Assembly (NCBI RefSeq): GCF_007833165.1
Contig: NZ_VOBQ01000002.1
Coordinates: 310,001-374,000 of the forward strand
Source of the DNA: Caenimonas sedimenti
Lineage (GTDB): Bacteria; Pseudomonadota; Gammaproteobacteria; Burkholderiales; Burkholderiaceae_C
Direction of reading: 5' to 3'
Length of the DNA: 64,000 nt
Position 1 is the stretch's first letter, and the number at the start of each line of letters is the position of its first letter. The notes under the pieces were generated by a model. That model was not told the DNA's origin, did no database searches, and worked only from the letters and a program-made list of their open reading frames with translations. This document shows positions 24,184 to 32,553 of this stretch, one piece after another. The position numbers were made by a program, and so were the translations under genes.

Positions 24184-26696
24184 CAGTCTTCCTTCACGGC
24201 CAGCACGGCATCGCGCCCCGCAGCGGCTCGGCCCGCCAGCCATGCCGTCACGGTGCCCGCCAGGATCACGCCGGCCGCGAGGACGAGCAGGCGCGTCCAC
24301 GGAACGAGCAGGTCCATGGTCCAGTGGAAGCTTTGCGGGTTGACGACGTGCACCAGCACCACCGCCACGGCGAGGCCGAGCGCGAGGCCGGCCGCGGCGC
24401 CGATCAGCGTCCAGGCGGCGCCTTCGCCGGCGACGACGGCCAGGATCTGGCGGCGCGTCAGCCCGAGGTGCGCGAGCAGCCCGAACTCCTTGCGCCGGGC
24501 CAGCACCTGCGCGCTGAAACTCGCGGCGACGCCGAACAGGCCGATGCCGATGGCGACGGCCTGCAACCAGTAGGTGACCGCGAAACTGCGGTCGAAGATG
24601 CGCAGCGACAAGGCCCGGATCTCGGTGGCCGAGGCCAGTTCGATGCGGTCCGCGCTGCCGGCTTCGCGCTGCGCCAGTTCACGCAGGCGCTGCAGCACAA
24701 CCTCAGCGCTCGCGCCAGGCGCCAGCCAGAGCTGCGCGTCATTCACGCGCTCGTCGCCCGTCAGCCGCACGTAGTCCGCCCTGTCGATGACGATGGCGCC
24801 GGACTGCCGCGCGTAGTCGCGCCAGATGCCCGCGACGAACCAGGTCGAGGGGCCGAGCGCGGGTACCAGCAGAGGCAGCGCAGCGCCAGGACGGGCCCCG
24901 TACAGATCCACCATGGCCTCGCTCACGTAGATGCCCACCTGGCCGGCTGGCACGGGCAGGGGCGGCCCCACCAGCGGCAGCGTCCTGGCCGCGTCCTCGA
25001 CCGTGCGGGCCAGCAGCGTGACGCTGGGGCGCGCGGGATCCAGGGCCAGCGCACGCACCCGCTGGCTCGTCACCCGTCGCACGCCCGGCACGCCGGCCAC
25101 GGCCTGGAGGAACGCGGGCGTGAGGAAGGCGGCTTCTCCCGCCGCGGTGCTGGTCGATGTGCGCAGGTAAAGATCCGCCGGGAGCAGCACGTCGAGCCAG
25201 TCGTCGACCGAATGCCGGAAGCTCGCCACCATCACGGTCAACGCCACAGCCAGGCCGAGGGCCGCGACGACGCCGCTCACGGCGACCGCCGCGCTCTCGC
25301 GCACGCGGCGCGCGCGCTCCACCGCCAGCAAGGGCAGCAGCCGCCTGGCCACGAACGGCGCCAGGCGGTCATAGAGCAGGCTGACGGCGAACGGCAGCGC
25401 CGTGATGCCGCCCAGCAGCAGCAGGCCCACCGACACATAGGCGCCCAACGGGATGCCCGCGATGGGCGGCAGCAAGACCAGGGCGGCGCCGGCGGCGATG
25501 GCGAGGAGGCCAAACGCCGGACGTCCACCCGCCTGCATCGCCCCGCCCAGTCCTTTCAGCGTTTGCGCCAGAGGCAGGCGCGCCGCGTCGCGCGCCGGCA
25601 GCCAGCCCCCGGCGGCCGCGGCGGCGATGCCGAGCGCGCCGTAGGCGAGCGCAGCGGCCGTGCTCCATTGCAGCCGCGGCTCGACCCCGGGGAAGTAGCC
25701 GCCGCCCAGGTCCCCGCCCAGCAGGCGCAAGGCCAGGGCTGCCAGGCCGGCCCCGAGCGCCACGCCCAGGGCACTGCCCACGACGCCCAGCAAGGCGGAT
25801 TCGGCCAGCACCAGCGCGAGCCGCTGCCGCGCCGTGAGGCCCAGGACCCCGAGCAGGGCGAACTGGCGCGCGCGCCGCGCCACGCTCAGCGCCAGCACCG
25901 AGAACACCAGGAAGGCCCCCGTGAACAGGGCCACGAGCGCCAGCACGGTGAGATTCACCCGGTAGGCCCGTGACAGCTGGTCCACCCGCTGCGTGGTGCT
26001 GTCGGGAGAGGCCGCCTGCACACCCGGCGGCAGCTGCAGCTCGCGCAGGAGCGCGGTGGCATCGGCGCCCGGGCGCAGGCGCAGGTCGATGCGGCTGATC
26101 TGCCCCAGGCGGCCGAACAAGTCCTGCGCGGCCGCGATGTCCATCACGGCCAGCGGACCACCGCCTGCCGTGACCGTGCCGGCGACGCGCAAGACCTGCA
26201 TGCGCATGCCGACCTGCAGCCGCAGCTGCGCGCCCGGCCAGGCTTCCCGGGCCGCCGGATTCATGAACACGACGCCCGGCGCCAGCACCGCCAGGCGGTC
26301 ATTCGGATCCGCCGGGACCGGCATCAGGCTGGGCGCGATGGCCCCGGCGACGAGGGCATCGAGGCCGATGACGCGAACCGTCCGGCGCCGGCCATCGGCG
26401 GTTTCCGCCACGGTCTGCAGTTCGAGCACGGGGCTGGCCAGCGCGACGGCCGGATGCGCCGCGGCGCGCGCGTACAAGGATTCGTCGAATCCGCCCTGGA
26501 CGGCGCGCAGTTCCAGATCTGGCTGGCCCCCCGCGGAACGGGCGGCGATCGAGAACTCGCTCAGCGCCGAGGCGTTGATCAGGTGGACCGAAAACGCCAG
26601 CGCCACCCCCAGCATGACGGCCAGCACCGCGGTGGCGTTGCGCCAGGGATGGTGGCGCAGCTCCCGCAGCGAGAAGGTGGCCAGCAAGGCGAGCAT
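24180..26696 (-). CDS. FtsX-like ABC transporter permease
   Basis: 838 residues with two FtsX-type halves: an N-terminal helix, a large periplasmic domain, and three helices per half (about 245-345 and 700-830), plus two helices near 400-440. Segments such as FLVFSVLALSVARRARQFALLGVLGLTARQ and VLARRKEFGLLAHLGLTRRQ are the FtsX repeats. It belongs to the LolC/MacB-like type VII superfamily, which moves lipoproteins or envelope substrates without crossing transport. Its stop is coupled to the AttH-like gene. The likely partner ATPase is 1.7 kb upstream at 28407-29051, beyond three unrelated genes. Confidence 0.93.
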   Translation of the reverse strand: MLALLATFSLRELRHHPWRNATAVLAVMLGVALAFSVHLINASALSEFSIAARSAGGQPDLELRAVQGGFDESLYARAAAHPAVALASPVLELQTVAETADGRRRTVRVIGLDALVAGAIAPSLMPVPADPNDRLAVLAPGVVFMNPAAREAWPGAQLRLQVGMRMQVLRVAGTVTAGGGPLAVMDIAAAQDLFGRLGQISRIDLRLRPGADATALLRELQLPPGVQAASPDSTTQRVDQLSRAYRVNLTVLALVALFTGAFLVFSVLALSVARRARQFALLGVLGLTARQRLALVLAESALLGVVGSALGVALGAGLAALALRLLGGDLGGGYFPGVEPRLQWSTAAALAYGALGIAAAAAGGWLPARDAARLPLAQTLKGLGGAMQAGGRPAFGLLAIAAGAALVLLPPIAGIPLGAYVSVGLLLLGGITALPFAVSLLYDRLAPFVARRLLPLLAVERARRVRESAAVAVSGVVAALGLAVALTVMVASFRHSVDDWLDVLLPADLYLRTSTSTAAGEAAFLTPAFLQAVAGVPGVRRVTSQRVRALALDPARPSVTLLARTVEDAARTLPLVGPPLPVPAGQVGIYVSEAMVDLYGARPGAALPLLVPALGPSTWFVAGIWRDYARQSGAIVIDRADYVRLTGDERVNDAQLWLAPGASAEVVLQRLRELAQREAGSADRIELASATEIRALSLRIFDRSFAVTYWLQAVAIGIGLFGVAASFSAQVLARRKEFGLLAHLGLTRRQILAVVAGEGAAWTLIGAAAGLALGLAVAVVLVHVVNPQSFHWTMDLLVPWTRLLVLAAGVILAGTVTAWLAGRAAAGRDAVLAVKEDW

Positions 26697-26731
26697 GCGG
26701 CCATTGTGCCGCTCCCAGGCAGAATGGCCGG

Positions 26732-27478
26732 ATGGCGATGAACGACATCGAGGCGATCGAGCGGGCCACCCTGGCGGCAGTGCCCCCGGAGCGCACGGAA
26801 GAATTGCCGGGGTGGCTCCTGGGGCTCGACAAGGGGACAGTGGGACGCGCGCACAGCGCGGTGCCCCTGGGCCACGACGCGCCCGACCTCGAGGTCATCC
26901 CGGAGATCGAAGCCCGCTATGCACGGGCCGGGTTCAAGCCCGTCCTGCGGATCCCGGACGGCGGCGCCTTCGAACCGGTTCGCACGCACTTGCGCGCGGA
27001 CGGTTTCGCGCCCGCCAAGCCGACGCTGGTCCAGGTGGCCGCCGCTTCGGGTGCCGCGGCACCGGCATCCCATGCCCATGTCCACGTCAACATGACACCG
27101 GATGACGCCTGGGCCGGCGTCTTTCTCGGGGAGGGGTTCGATCCGGTCGACGGCGCCAGCCGCGTCGCGATCCTGCGCCGTGCGCGGGCAGCGGTTTTCG
27201 CGCGGGCGGTGGTGGACGGCCAGACGGTGGCCGTCGGCTCCGCGTGCTTCAGCCACGGCTGGTGCGGCATCCACGGCATGCGCACCGCGCCGGCCTGGCG
27301 GGGCCGGGGGTTCGCGCAGGCGATCCTCGCGGCCCTGGAGGCGCAGGCGCGGTCACGCGGCATCTCGCGCCTTTTCCTGCAGGTGGAGGCGGAGAACACC
27401 GCGGCCCAGGCGCTCTACCGCAGGCGCGGCTTCACGTCGGCGTGGAGCTACACCTACTGGCAACGGCCCCAGGTTTAA
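26732..27478 (+). CDS. GNAT family N-acetyltransferase
   Basis: 248 residues; ATG at 26732, with an alternative at 26738. The GNAT core lies in the C-terminal half: GIHGMRTAPAWRGRGFAQAIL (acetyl-CoA loop) and EAENTAAQALYRRRGFTSAWSYTYW. The N-terminal half (about 1-110) is a degenerate second GNAT-like domain. Substrate unknown. Its TAA overlaps the TAA of the converging hemerythrin gene (shared TTAA). It is the first of three genes lying between an FtsX-like permease and its probable ATPase. Confidence 0.87.
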   Translation: MAMNDIEAIERATLAAVPPERTEELPGWLLGLDKGTVGRAHSAVPLGHDAPDLEVIPEIEARYARAGFKPVLRIPDGGAFEPVRTHLRADGFAPAKPTLVQVAAASGAAAPASHAHVHVNMTPDDAWAGVFLGEGFDPVDGASRVAILRRARAAVFARAVVDGQTVAVGSACFSHGWCGIHGMRTAPAWRGRGFAQAILAALEAQARSRGISRLFLQVEAENTAAQALYRRRGFTSAWSYTYWQRPQV

Positions 27479-27951
27479 GCCATCGCCCCCATCAGTTCTT
27501 CCTTGCGGGCCGCGAGTTCGTCGCGCATGGCGATCAGGTCGAGCTTCCTGGCCGCGCGGGCCTTGGTGAAGATCTCGTTGCGCTCTTCCTTCACGTGGTG
27601 GTCGATGTACTCGCCCAGCACCTTGACCTTGGCATCGAACATCTCGTCCGGCTCGCCCATGCCCTCGATCTGCGCGATCAGGTCCTTGGCGGACTGGTGC
27701 TCCACCTCGGCTTCCGCCAGCATGTCCGTGTCCTTGAGCACTTCGCGCAGGGCGGGGTAGAAGATTTCCTCCTCGATCTGGGCGTGCACCGTCAGCTCAT
27801 GGCAGATCTGCTGGGCCAGCTCTTTCTTCTTCTGCGCGGTACTGCGGGCGCGCGAGCCCATCAGTTCCTCGTATTCCTTGAACATCTTCTTGACGGCCTT
27901 GTGATCGGCGTCCAACAGGTCGCAAGCGTCTTTTTCAGCGCGGGCTGCCAT
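27475..27951 (-). CDS. hemerythrin-domain protein
   Basis: 158 residues from the ATG at 27951. The di-iron hemerythrin fold is supported by DADHKAVKKMF (first His), ICHELTVHAQIEEEIFYP (His/Glu), AEVEHQSAKDLI and YIDHHVKEERNEIF. Such proteins bind O2, NO or store iron, and many are stress related. The N-terminus AARAEKDACDLLDADH is usual for this subfamily. A TTGCACCTACA box lies about 56 bp upstream (28007-28017), as also seen ahead of a receiver gene at 47 kb. Confidence 0.92.
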   Translation of the reverse strand: MAARAEKDACDLLDADHKAVKKMFKEYEELMGSRARSTAQKKKELAQQICHELTVHAQIEEEIFYPALREVLKDTDMLAEAEVEHQSAKDLIAQIEGMGEPDEMFDAKVKVLGEYIDHHVKEERNEIFTKARAARKLDLIAMRDELAARKEELMGAMA

Positions 27952-28006
27952 GGTTTCTCCTTGGGTTGTGATGCATCGATGATCCCGGCAGGCGCTTCCC
28001 ATGGCA

Positions 28007-28017
28007 TGTAGGTGCAA
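28007..28017 (-). promoter_or_regulatory. CCTACA box upstream of hemerythrin
   Basis: On the minus strand TTGCACCTACA precedes TGCC. The identical 11-mer occurs at 47325-47335 at the same distance from another start codon. It may be a -10 of stationary-phase (sigma-S) type, CTACA.., or a regulator site. Confidence 0.35.
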
Positions 28018-28149
28018 TTCGGCTGGCTCATGCGGCGGATGCCGACATCGCGGCGGCGGATTCCGCGCCCCGCGTTGCGGGCGGTTGCCTGACTGCAGAG
28101 GCTCGGGGCCGCCCGTTAAGCTGGCCGCCGTCCCATCACGGAGCGACCC

Positions 28150-28401
28150 ATGATTTCTTCCCCGATCGACACTGCGCGCGACAAGGCCGAGCACGTCCAG
28201 CGCGAACTCGAACTCGCCAGCGCGGAATTGGGCCTCGCGCAAGGCGCGCTGGAGCGCGACATCCCGGAGGACGTGAAGGAGCAGGGGGACATTGCCTGGG
28301 CGATGGACCAGAACGCCGAAGTCGAGCGCAAGGTCCGGCAGGCATCGGAGGAACTCGAGGAGGTCACGGAGCTGCTGGAGCAGGCCAAACGGTCGGCCTG
28401 A
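28150..28401 (+). CDS. small coiled-coil protein of unknown function
   Basis: 83 residues, strongly charged and almost wholly helical. Heptad-like stretches KAEHVQRELELASAELGLAQ and EVERKVRQASEELEEVTELL predict a coiled coil. No signal peptide, cysteine or enzymatic motif. GGAGCGACCC precedes the ATG. It lies between the hemerythrin gene (divergent) and the ABC ATPase gene (convergent, 5 bp gap). I do not recognise a named family. Confidence 0.65.
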   Translation: MISSPIDTARDKAEHVQRELELASAELGLAQGALERDIPEDVKEQGDIAWAMDQNAEVERKVRQASEELEEVTELLEQAKRSA

Positions 28402-28406
28402 AAGAG

Positions 28407-29051
28407 CTACGCCACGCCGTCCTCGCGCAGTTGCAGGATGCGGTCCGCGCGCCCGGCGGCGGCGGCCGAGTGCGTGACGAGGACCAGCGCGGCGCCGCTC
28501 GCGCGGGCCTGGTCGTGCAGCACGTCGAGCACGCGCGTGGCCGTGCCTGGGTCGAGGTTGCCTGTCGGCTCGTCGGCCAGCAGCAGGCGCGGCCGGTGGA
28601 CCAGGGCGCGCGCGATGGCCACCCGCTGCAACTGGCCGCCGCTCAATTCCTGCGGCAGCCGCGCCGCCAGTCCATCGAGGCCGACCTCGGCCAGGACTTG
28701 GGCCACGCGGCCCGGGTCCGGACGCTTCAGGAGCAGCAGCGGCAACCCGACGTTCTGGGCGACGTCCAGGTGCGGCAGCACGTGGAAGGCCTGGAACACG
28801 AAGCCGAGCTTCTCCCTGCGCAGCAAGGCGCGCGCATCGTCGTCCAGATCGGCCAGGTTGTTGCCGGCCACCGTCACGGAACCGGCATCCCACTGGTCGA
28901 GCCCCGCCATGCAGTTGAGCAGGGTGGACTTGCCGACGCCCGATTCACCCACGATCGCGACGAACTCCCCGGCCGCCACGTCGAGTGAAACGTCGCGGAA
29001 GACCGGAACCTCGCCGTAGCGCTTGGTGAGGCCGCGCACGGAAACGATCAC
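28407..29051 (-). CDS. ABC transporter ATP-binding protein, LolD/MacB type
   Basis: 214 residues. Walker [11 protein letters not shown]-loop [13 protein letters not shown], signature [15 protein letters not shown], Walker [13 protein letters not shown] and H-loop THS. The DEPTGNLD pattern marks the LolD/FtsE/MacB subfamily that works with FtsX-like permeases. The most likely partner is the permease at 24180-26696. The GTG start (29051-29049) overlaps the TGA of miaA (GTGA), so its translation is coupled to a tRNA-modification gene. Confidence 0.93.
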   Translation of the reverse strand: MIVSVRGLTKRYGEVPVFRDVSLDVAAGEFVAIVGESGVGKSTLLNCMAGLDQWDAGSVTVAGNNLADLDDDARALLRREKLGFVFQAFHVLPHLDVAQNVGLPLLLLKRPDPGRVAQVLAEVGLDGLAARLPQELSGGQLQRVAIARALVHRPRLLLADEPTGNLDPGTATRVLDVLHDQARASGAALVLVTHSAAAAGRADRILQLREDGVA

Positions 29052-29986
29052 GTGGCGATCTCCGCGGCGCGCAACAGCCGGGCCTGGGCGTCGGGCGCGT
29101 CACACGCGATCACCTCGCGCTGCGGCATGCCACGCAGCCAGGTCAGTTGCCGCTTGGCCAGCTGGCGGGTCGCCGCGATGCCTTGTTCGCGCAACACCTC
29201 GGTGGGGGTGTTCCTTTCCAGAGCTTCCCAGGCCTGCCGGTAGCCCACGCACCGCATGCTGGGCAGGTCGGCGTGCAGGTCGCCGCGTGCGCGCAGCGCC
29301 CGCACCTCGTCCAGGAAGCCGGCGGCCAGCATGGCGTCGAAACGCTGTGCGATCCGCGCGTGCAGCCAGCCGCGGTCGGCGGGCTCCAGGGAGAAGAACC
29401 GGGTCGGCCTCCAGCCTGCGCACCGGTCCTGATCGGCATGGAAGCTGGACAGCGGTCGGCCGGTCGCCCGGAACACCTCCAATGCGCGCTGGATGCGCTG
29501 TGCATCGTTGGGCGCCAGCCGCGCGGCGGTGACCGCGTCCACCTCGGCCAATCGGCGGTGCAGGGCGGGCCAGCCGGCCGCCGCCGCTTCCGCCTCGATG
29601 GCGGCGCGCAGTTCCGGATCCGCCGGGGGCATGGCGGCCAGCCCGTCGAACAGCGCCTTGAAGTACAGCATCGTGCCGCCGACCAGCAGCACGCTGCGCC
29701 CCCGCGCGACGATCTCCGCCGTCAGGCGCCGGGCGTCGGCCGCGAACTCGGCGGCGCTGTAAGCGTCGCGCGGGTCGCGAATGTCCAGCAGGTGGTGGGG
29801 CACGGTGGCGCGTTCGGCCGCGGTCGGCTTGGCCGTGCCGACGTCCATCCCGCGGTACACCAGAGCGGAGTCGACGCTGATGATCTCGGCCTGCAGCGCC
29901 TGCGCCAGGGCCAGGGCCGCTGCGCTCTTGCCGCTGGCCGTGGGGCCGGCCAGCGCGATGGTGACGGGGGCGGCAGGGCGCGGCAT
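29048..29986 (-). CDS. miaA: tRNA dimethylallyltransferase
   Basis: 312 residues, the normal size. It transfers dimethylallyl to A37 of tRNAs reading UNN codons. P-loop [15 protein letters not shown] (about 14-28), [16 protein letters not shown] (substrate Asp), HHLLDIRDP, and the tRNA-binding [18 protein letters not shown] are all present; the C-terminal domain ends [10 protein letters not shown]. The ATG at 29986 is the first giving the correct family N-terminus. In enterobacteria miaA follows mutL; here mutL is 2.6 kb away and separate. Confidence 0.96.
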   Translation of the reverse strand: MPRPAAPVTIALAGPTASGKSAAALALAQALQAEIISVDSALVYRGMDVGTAKPTAAERATVPHHLLDIRDPRDAYSAAEFAADARRLTAEIVARGRSVLLVGGTMLYFKALFDGLAAMPPADPELRAAIEAEAAAAGWPALHRRLAEVDAVTAARLAPNDAQRIQRALEVFRATGRPLSSFHADQDRCAGWRPTRFFSLEPADRGWLHARIAQRFDAMLAAGFLDEVRALRARGDLHADLPSMRCVGYRQAWEALERNTPTEVLREQGIAATRQLAKRQLTWLRGMPQREVIACDAPDAQARLLRAAEIAT

Positions 29987-30113
29987 GCGGCCGAGGGTAG
30001 CAGAGCACGCGGAAGCGAACCGGGGCAAGGGGTGAGCAATTGGTTGCAATGGCACCCGTCGCGGCGCGCTGCGGCGGACAATCCGCGCAGAGCTGTTTTG
30101 CCTGGGAGGCGCT

Positions 30114-30497
30114 GTGGAACTGCGGGTATTCCTCGTGGAAGACATGCTGCGCATGCACGGGTTGCTGCGCGATCTTTTCAACTCCATCGGCGGTGTCGTG
30201 GTGGCGACCGTCAGCACCGAGGCCGAAGCCAAGCTCTGGCTCGAGGACCACAAGGGCCAATGGGACCTGGCCGTGATCGACCTCGTCCTGGACCAGGGAG
30301 CGGGCCTGGAGGTGATCCGCCGCTGCAAGGAGGATCCGCTGGCCGGCAAGGTCGCCGTCTTCAGCAGCTATGCGAGCCCGGGGGTGCGCGCGCACTGCCT
30401 GGCGCTCGGCGCCGACGCGGTCTTCGACAAGAACGAACCGCAGGAATTCATTGCCTGGTGCGCGGACCTCACCGCCCGGGAGAATTCGGGCCCCTGA
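30114..30497 (+). CDS. single-domain response regulator (receiver only)
   Basis: 127 residues with a GTG start. Receiver hallmarks: the acidic pair in [10 protein letters not shown], the phospho-acceptor Asp in [13 protein letters not shown], a Ser in the Thr/Ser switch position (VAVFSSYAS), and Lys in [12 protein letters not shown]. No output domain and no histidine kinase gene nearby. It is paralogous to the receiver at 46869-47270 (shared ...DLAVIDL.LD.G.G and GADAVF.K). CheY-like or a phospho-relay intermediate are possible roles. Confidence 0.88.
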   Translation: MELRVFLVEDMLRMHGLLRDLFNSIGGVVVATVSTEAEAKLWLEDHKGQWDLAVIDLVLDQGAGLEVIRRCKEDPLAGKVAVFSSYASPGVRAHCLALGADAVFDKNEPQEFIAWCADLTARENSGP

Positions 30498-30566
30498 CCG
30501 GCTGAACTACAGCAACTTCCGACCATTCCTACACCCCACCAGGTACGGCAATGGGACCATTCGTGG

Positions 30567-30794
30567 ATGAACTCCAATGAATCTGGCCGTGGGCCGGATG
30601 AAGACGGCAAGGGATCGTGGGCGACGGAATCGGTGCCCATGGCCGTTCGCAAGAATCTGCTGGACCGCGAGCTGAAGAAGCTCGCCGCCCGGCATGGCAG
30701 TGCGCAGCGCGACGAGCCATCATCCGGCCAGCAGCAAGGACAAGCCGGGCACCCGTCGGCGGACCAGGTTTCGCGCGACGAGCACGCGGGCTAG
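30567..30794 (+). CDS. possible small hydrophilic protein
   Basis: 75 codons from ATG 30567, or about 51 from the internal ATG at 30639 (MAVRKNLLDRELKKLAARHG). The product is very polar, Gln/Gly/Ser-rich at its end, with no known motif. The stop codon lies in the first copy of a 19-bp tandem repeat. The reading frame is plausible because nothing else fills the 360 bp between the receiver gene and aroD, but it could be spurious. Confidence 0.4.
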   Translation: MNSNESGRGPDEDGKGSWATESVPMAVRKNLLDRELKKLAARHGSAQRDEPSSGQQQGQAGHPSADQVSRDEHAG

Positions 30795-30821
30795 CCTGCA
30801 TAACGCGGGCTAGCCTGCATA
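30784..30821. repeat. 19-bp perfect tandem duplication
   Basis: ACGCGGGCTAGCCTGCATA occurs twice head to tail (30784-30802 and 30803-30821). The second copy supplies the first two bases of the aroD -10 (TACAAT, 30820-30825). Confidence 0.9.
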
Positions 30822-30825
30822 CAAT
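30820..30825 (+). promoter_or_regulatory. -10 element of aroD
   Basis: TACAAT 35 bp before the aroD ATG. No good -35 is apparent; the region 17 bp upstream is part of the 19-bp duplication. Confidence 0.5.
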
Positions 30826-30859
30826 CCCGCAGCGCGCGAGCACCCGCGCGGGAGATCGC

Positions 30860-31636
30860 ATGCCTTCATCGGGAATCGTCGTGAACGGCCGGCCGCTCGC
30901 GGGGGGCCGCCTGCCTGCCGTCTGTGCGCCCCTCGTCGCCAGGACGGACGCCGCACTGCTGGCGGAAGCCGCCTTGGTCGCCGCCCATTCCCCGGACCTG
31001 CTCGAGTGGCGTGTCGACTTCTACGATGCCATCGCCGACACCGGGCGCGTGCTGCGGCTCGGCGCGCAGCTGCGCGAAGCCGCGCGCGGCATCCCCCTGC
31101 TGTTCACCCGCCGCTCGGTGCGTGAAGGCGGGCAGGCCATCGCTCTCGAGGAGGAGGGCGTGGTGGCACTCTATCGCGCGGTTTGCGCTTCGGGACTGGT
31201 GGACCTGATGGATTTCGAGATGGGCAACGCTCCGGCGGATGTGGCGCAGGTGCGGGCGTTCACGCGTGCGGCTGGCATGCCGCTCGTCCTGTCGTTCCAC
31301 GATTTCGGCGCCACGCCGCCCGACCCGGAACTCGCCGCCCGCTTCGCCCAGGCCAAGGCGCTCGACGCCGACGTGGCCAAGGTGGCCGTGATGCCTTCGA
31401 GCGTGGAGGACGTGCACCGGCTGCTGGGCGCGACGCTGCAGGCAAGCAAGACCCTGGGGATCCCCGTGATCAGCATGGCCATGGGTCCGTTGGGCGCCGT
31501 CAGCCGGCTGTGCGGCGGCGTCTTCGGCTCCGCACTCACCTTCGCGATGGGCGCGGCGGCGAGCGCGCCGGGCCAGATGCCCATCGAAGACGTGCGCGCG
31601 GGCCTGACCGTGCTCCAGCGCGCGGGCAGCCCTTAG
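30860..31636 (+). CDS. aroD: type I 3-dehydroquinate dehydratase
   Basis: 258 residues. This class I (Schiff-base) enzyme of the shikimate pathway converts 3-dehydroquinate to 3-dehydroshikimate. Key segments: LLEWRVDFYD (substrate Glu/Arg), LSFHDFGATP (catalytic His), DVAKVAVMP (Schiff-base Lys, about 176) and ISMAMGPLGAVSRL. The ATG at 30860 has GGGAG just upstream; upstream in-frame codons fall in the promoter. Most betaproteobacteria use the type II enzyme AroQ, so a type I copy may be catabolic (quinate) or accessory. Its stop overlaps the converging hydrolase. Confidence 0.95.
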   Translation: MPSSGIVVNGRPLAGGRLPAVCAPLVARTDAALLAEAALVAAHSPDLLEWRVDFYDAIADTGRVLRLGAQLREAARGIPLLFTRRSVREGGQAIALEEEGVVALYRAVCASGLVDLMDFEMGNAPADVAQVRAFTRAAGMPLVLSFHDFGATPPDPELAARFAQAKALDADVAKVAVMPSSVEDVHRLLGATLQASKTLGIPVISMAMGPLGAVSRLCGGVFGSALTFAMGAAASAPGQMPIEDVRAGLTVLQRAGSP

Positions 31637-32475
31637 CGCAGGCTGAAGAACTGGGCCAGGGCCTCGCGGTAGGCCGATTGGCCCACCGCCATGGTGCTGA
31701 AGTGCGAGCCGCCTTCCACCAGCAGGAAATGCTTCCGGCCAGGCGCCGCCTCATAGAGCCTGCGTCCCAGTTCGCTCTTGATCAGGCTGTCGTTGCTGCC
31801 GTGGACCACCAGGAGTGGCGAGTTCAGCTTGGCCACCTTCTTGATCGACTCGAACCGCTGGGTGATCAGCGGCCCGACGGGCAGCCAGCCGAACTTCATG
31901 GTGCTGGCGACGTCCGGAATCGAGGTGAACGTCCCTTCGACGATCACCCCCTGCTCGTCGTCGACCTTGGACGCCAGGTCGATCGCGATGGCACCACCCA
32001 GCGAATGGCCGAACACGTACCGCGGGCGGTCCTTGTGCTGGACGCCGAGCCAGTCCCAGGCGGCCTTGGCGTCCTCGTAGGCCATGTCCTCCGAAGGCAG
32101 GCCGGGGCTGCTCTTGCCGAAGCCGCGGTAGTCGATGGCCAGCACCGAAAAGCCCAGCTCCTGCATGCGGCGGATGCGCGGCGCCGAGCCGCTGACGTTC
32201 CAGCGGGCGCCGTGCAGGTACAGCAGGATCGGACCGTCGGCGGCGCGGTTCTCGGCGGGAATCCAGAGGCCGTGCAGCTTGACCGGCTCGCCCGTCACCT
32301 TCGATTCGAAGGGAATCCAGACCTCCTTCATGTCCTGGGCGTACGCGGCGCTGCCGCCCCAGGCGCGGTCGCTGGGCTGGAAGATCCAGGCGCGCTGGCG
32401 CTCGTCGAGGGTGGCGCAGCCGACCGTCAGGAAGGCGGCCAGGGCAGCACAGGCAAAGAGGAGGCGGCGTTTCAT
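31633..32475 (-). CDS. alpha/beta-hydrolase lipoprotein
   Basis: 280 residues. The signal peptide MKRRLLFACAALAAFLTVGC ends in a lipobox Cys. The fold shows the oxyanion segment LYLHGARWN, the nucleophile elbow GHSLGG (about 155), an acid in LVVHGSNDSLI and the histidine in GGSHFST. BAAT/FrsA-type serine hydrolases of this form include esterases; the substrate is unknown. It converges with aroD (4-bp overlap). Confidence 0.9.
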   Translation of the reverse strand: MKRRLLFACAALAAFLTVGCATLDERQRAWIFQPSDRAWGGSAAYAQDMKEVWIPFESKVTGEPVKLHGLWIPAENRAADGPILLYLHGARWNVSGSAPRIRRMQELGFSVLAIDYRGFGKSSPGLPSEDMAYEDAKAAWDWLGVQHKDRPRYVFGHSLGGAIAIDLASKVDDEQGVIVEGTFTSIPDVASTMKFGWLPVGPLITQRFESIKKVAKLNSPLLVVHGSNDSLIKSELGRRLYEAAPGRKHFLLVEGGSHFSTMAVGQSAYREALAQFFSLR

Positions 32476-32553
32476 TGCAAAGGCTGAGTCAGCAACGGAC
32501 GCAAAAGTTTCCCACGGCTGCGTGAAGTGGGCATGAACGCTGGCCGGCTTGGG

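Noticed and set aside
27952-28893. Upstream extension of the hemerythrin frame on the minus strand
   Set aside because: The extension crosses two other genes, has low-complexity composition, and the family N-terminus begins at 27951.
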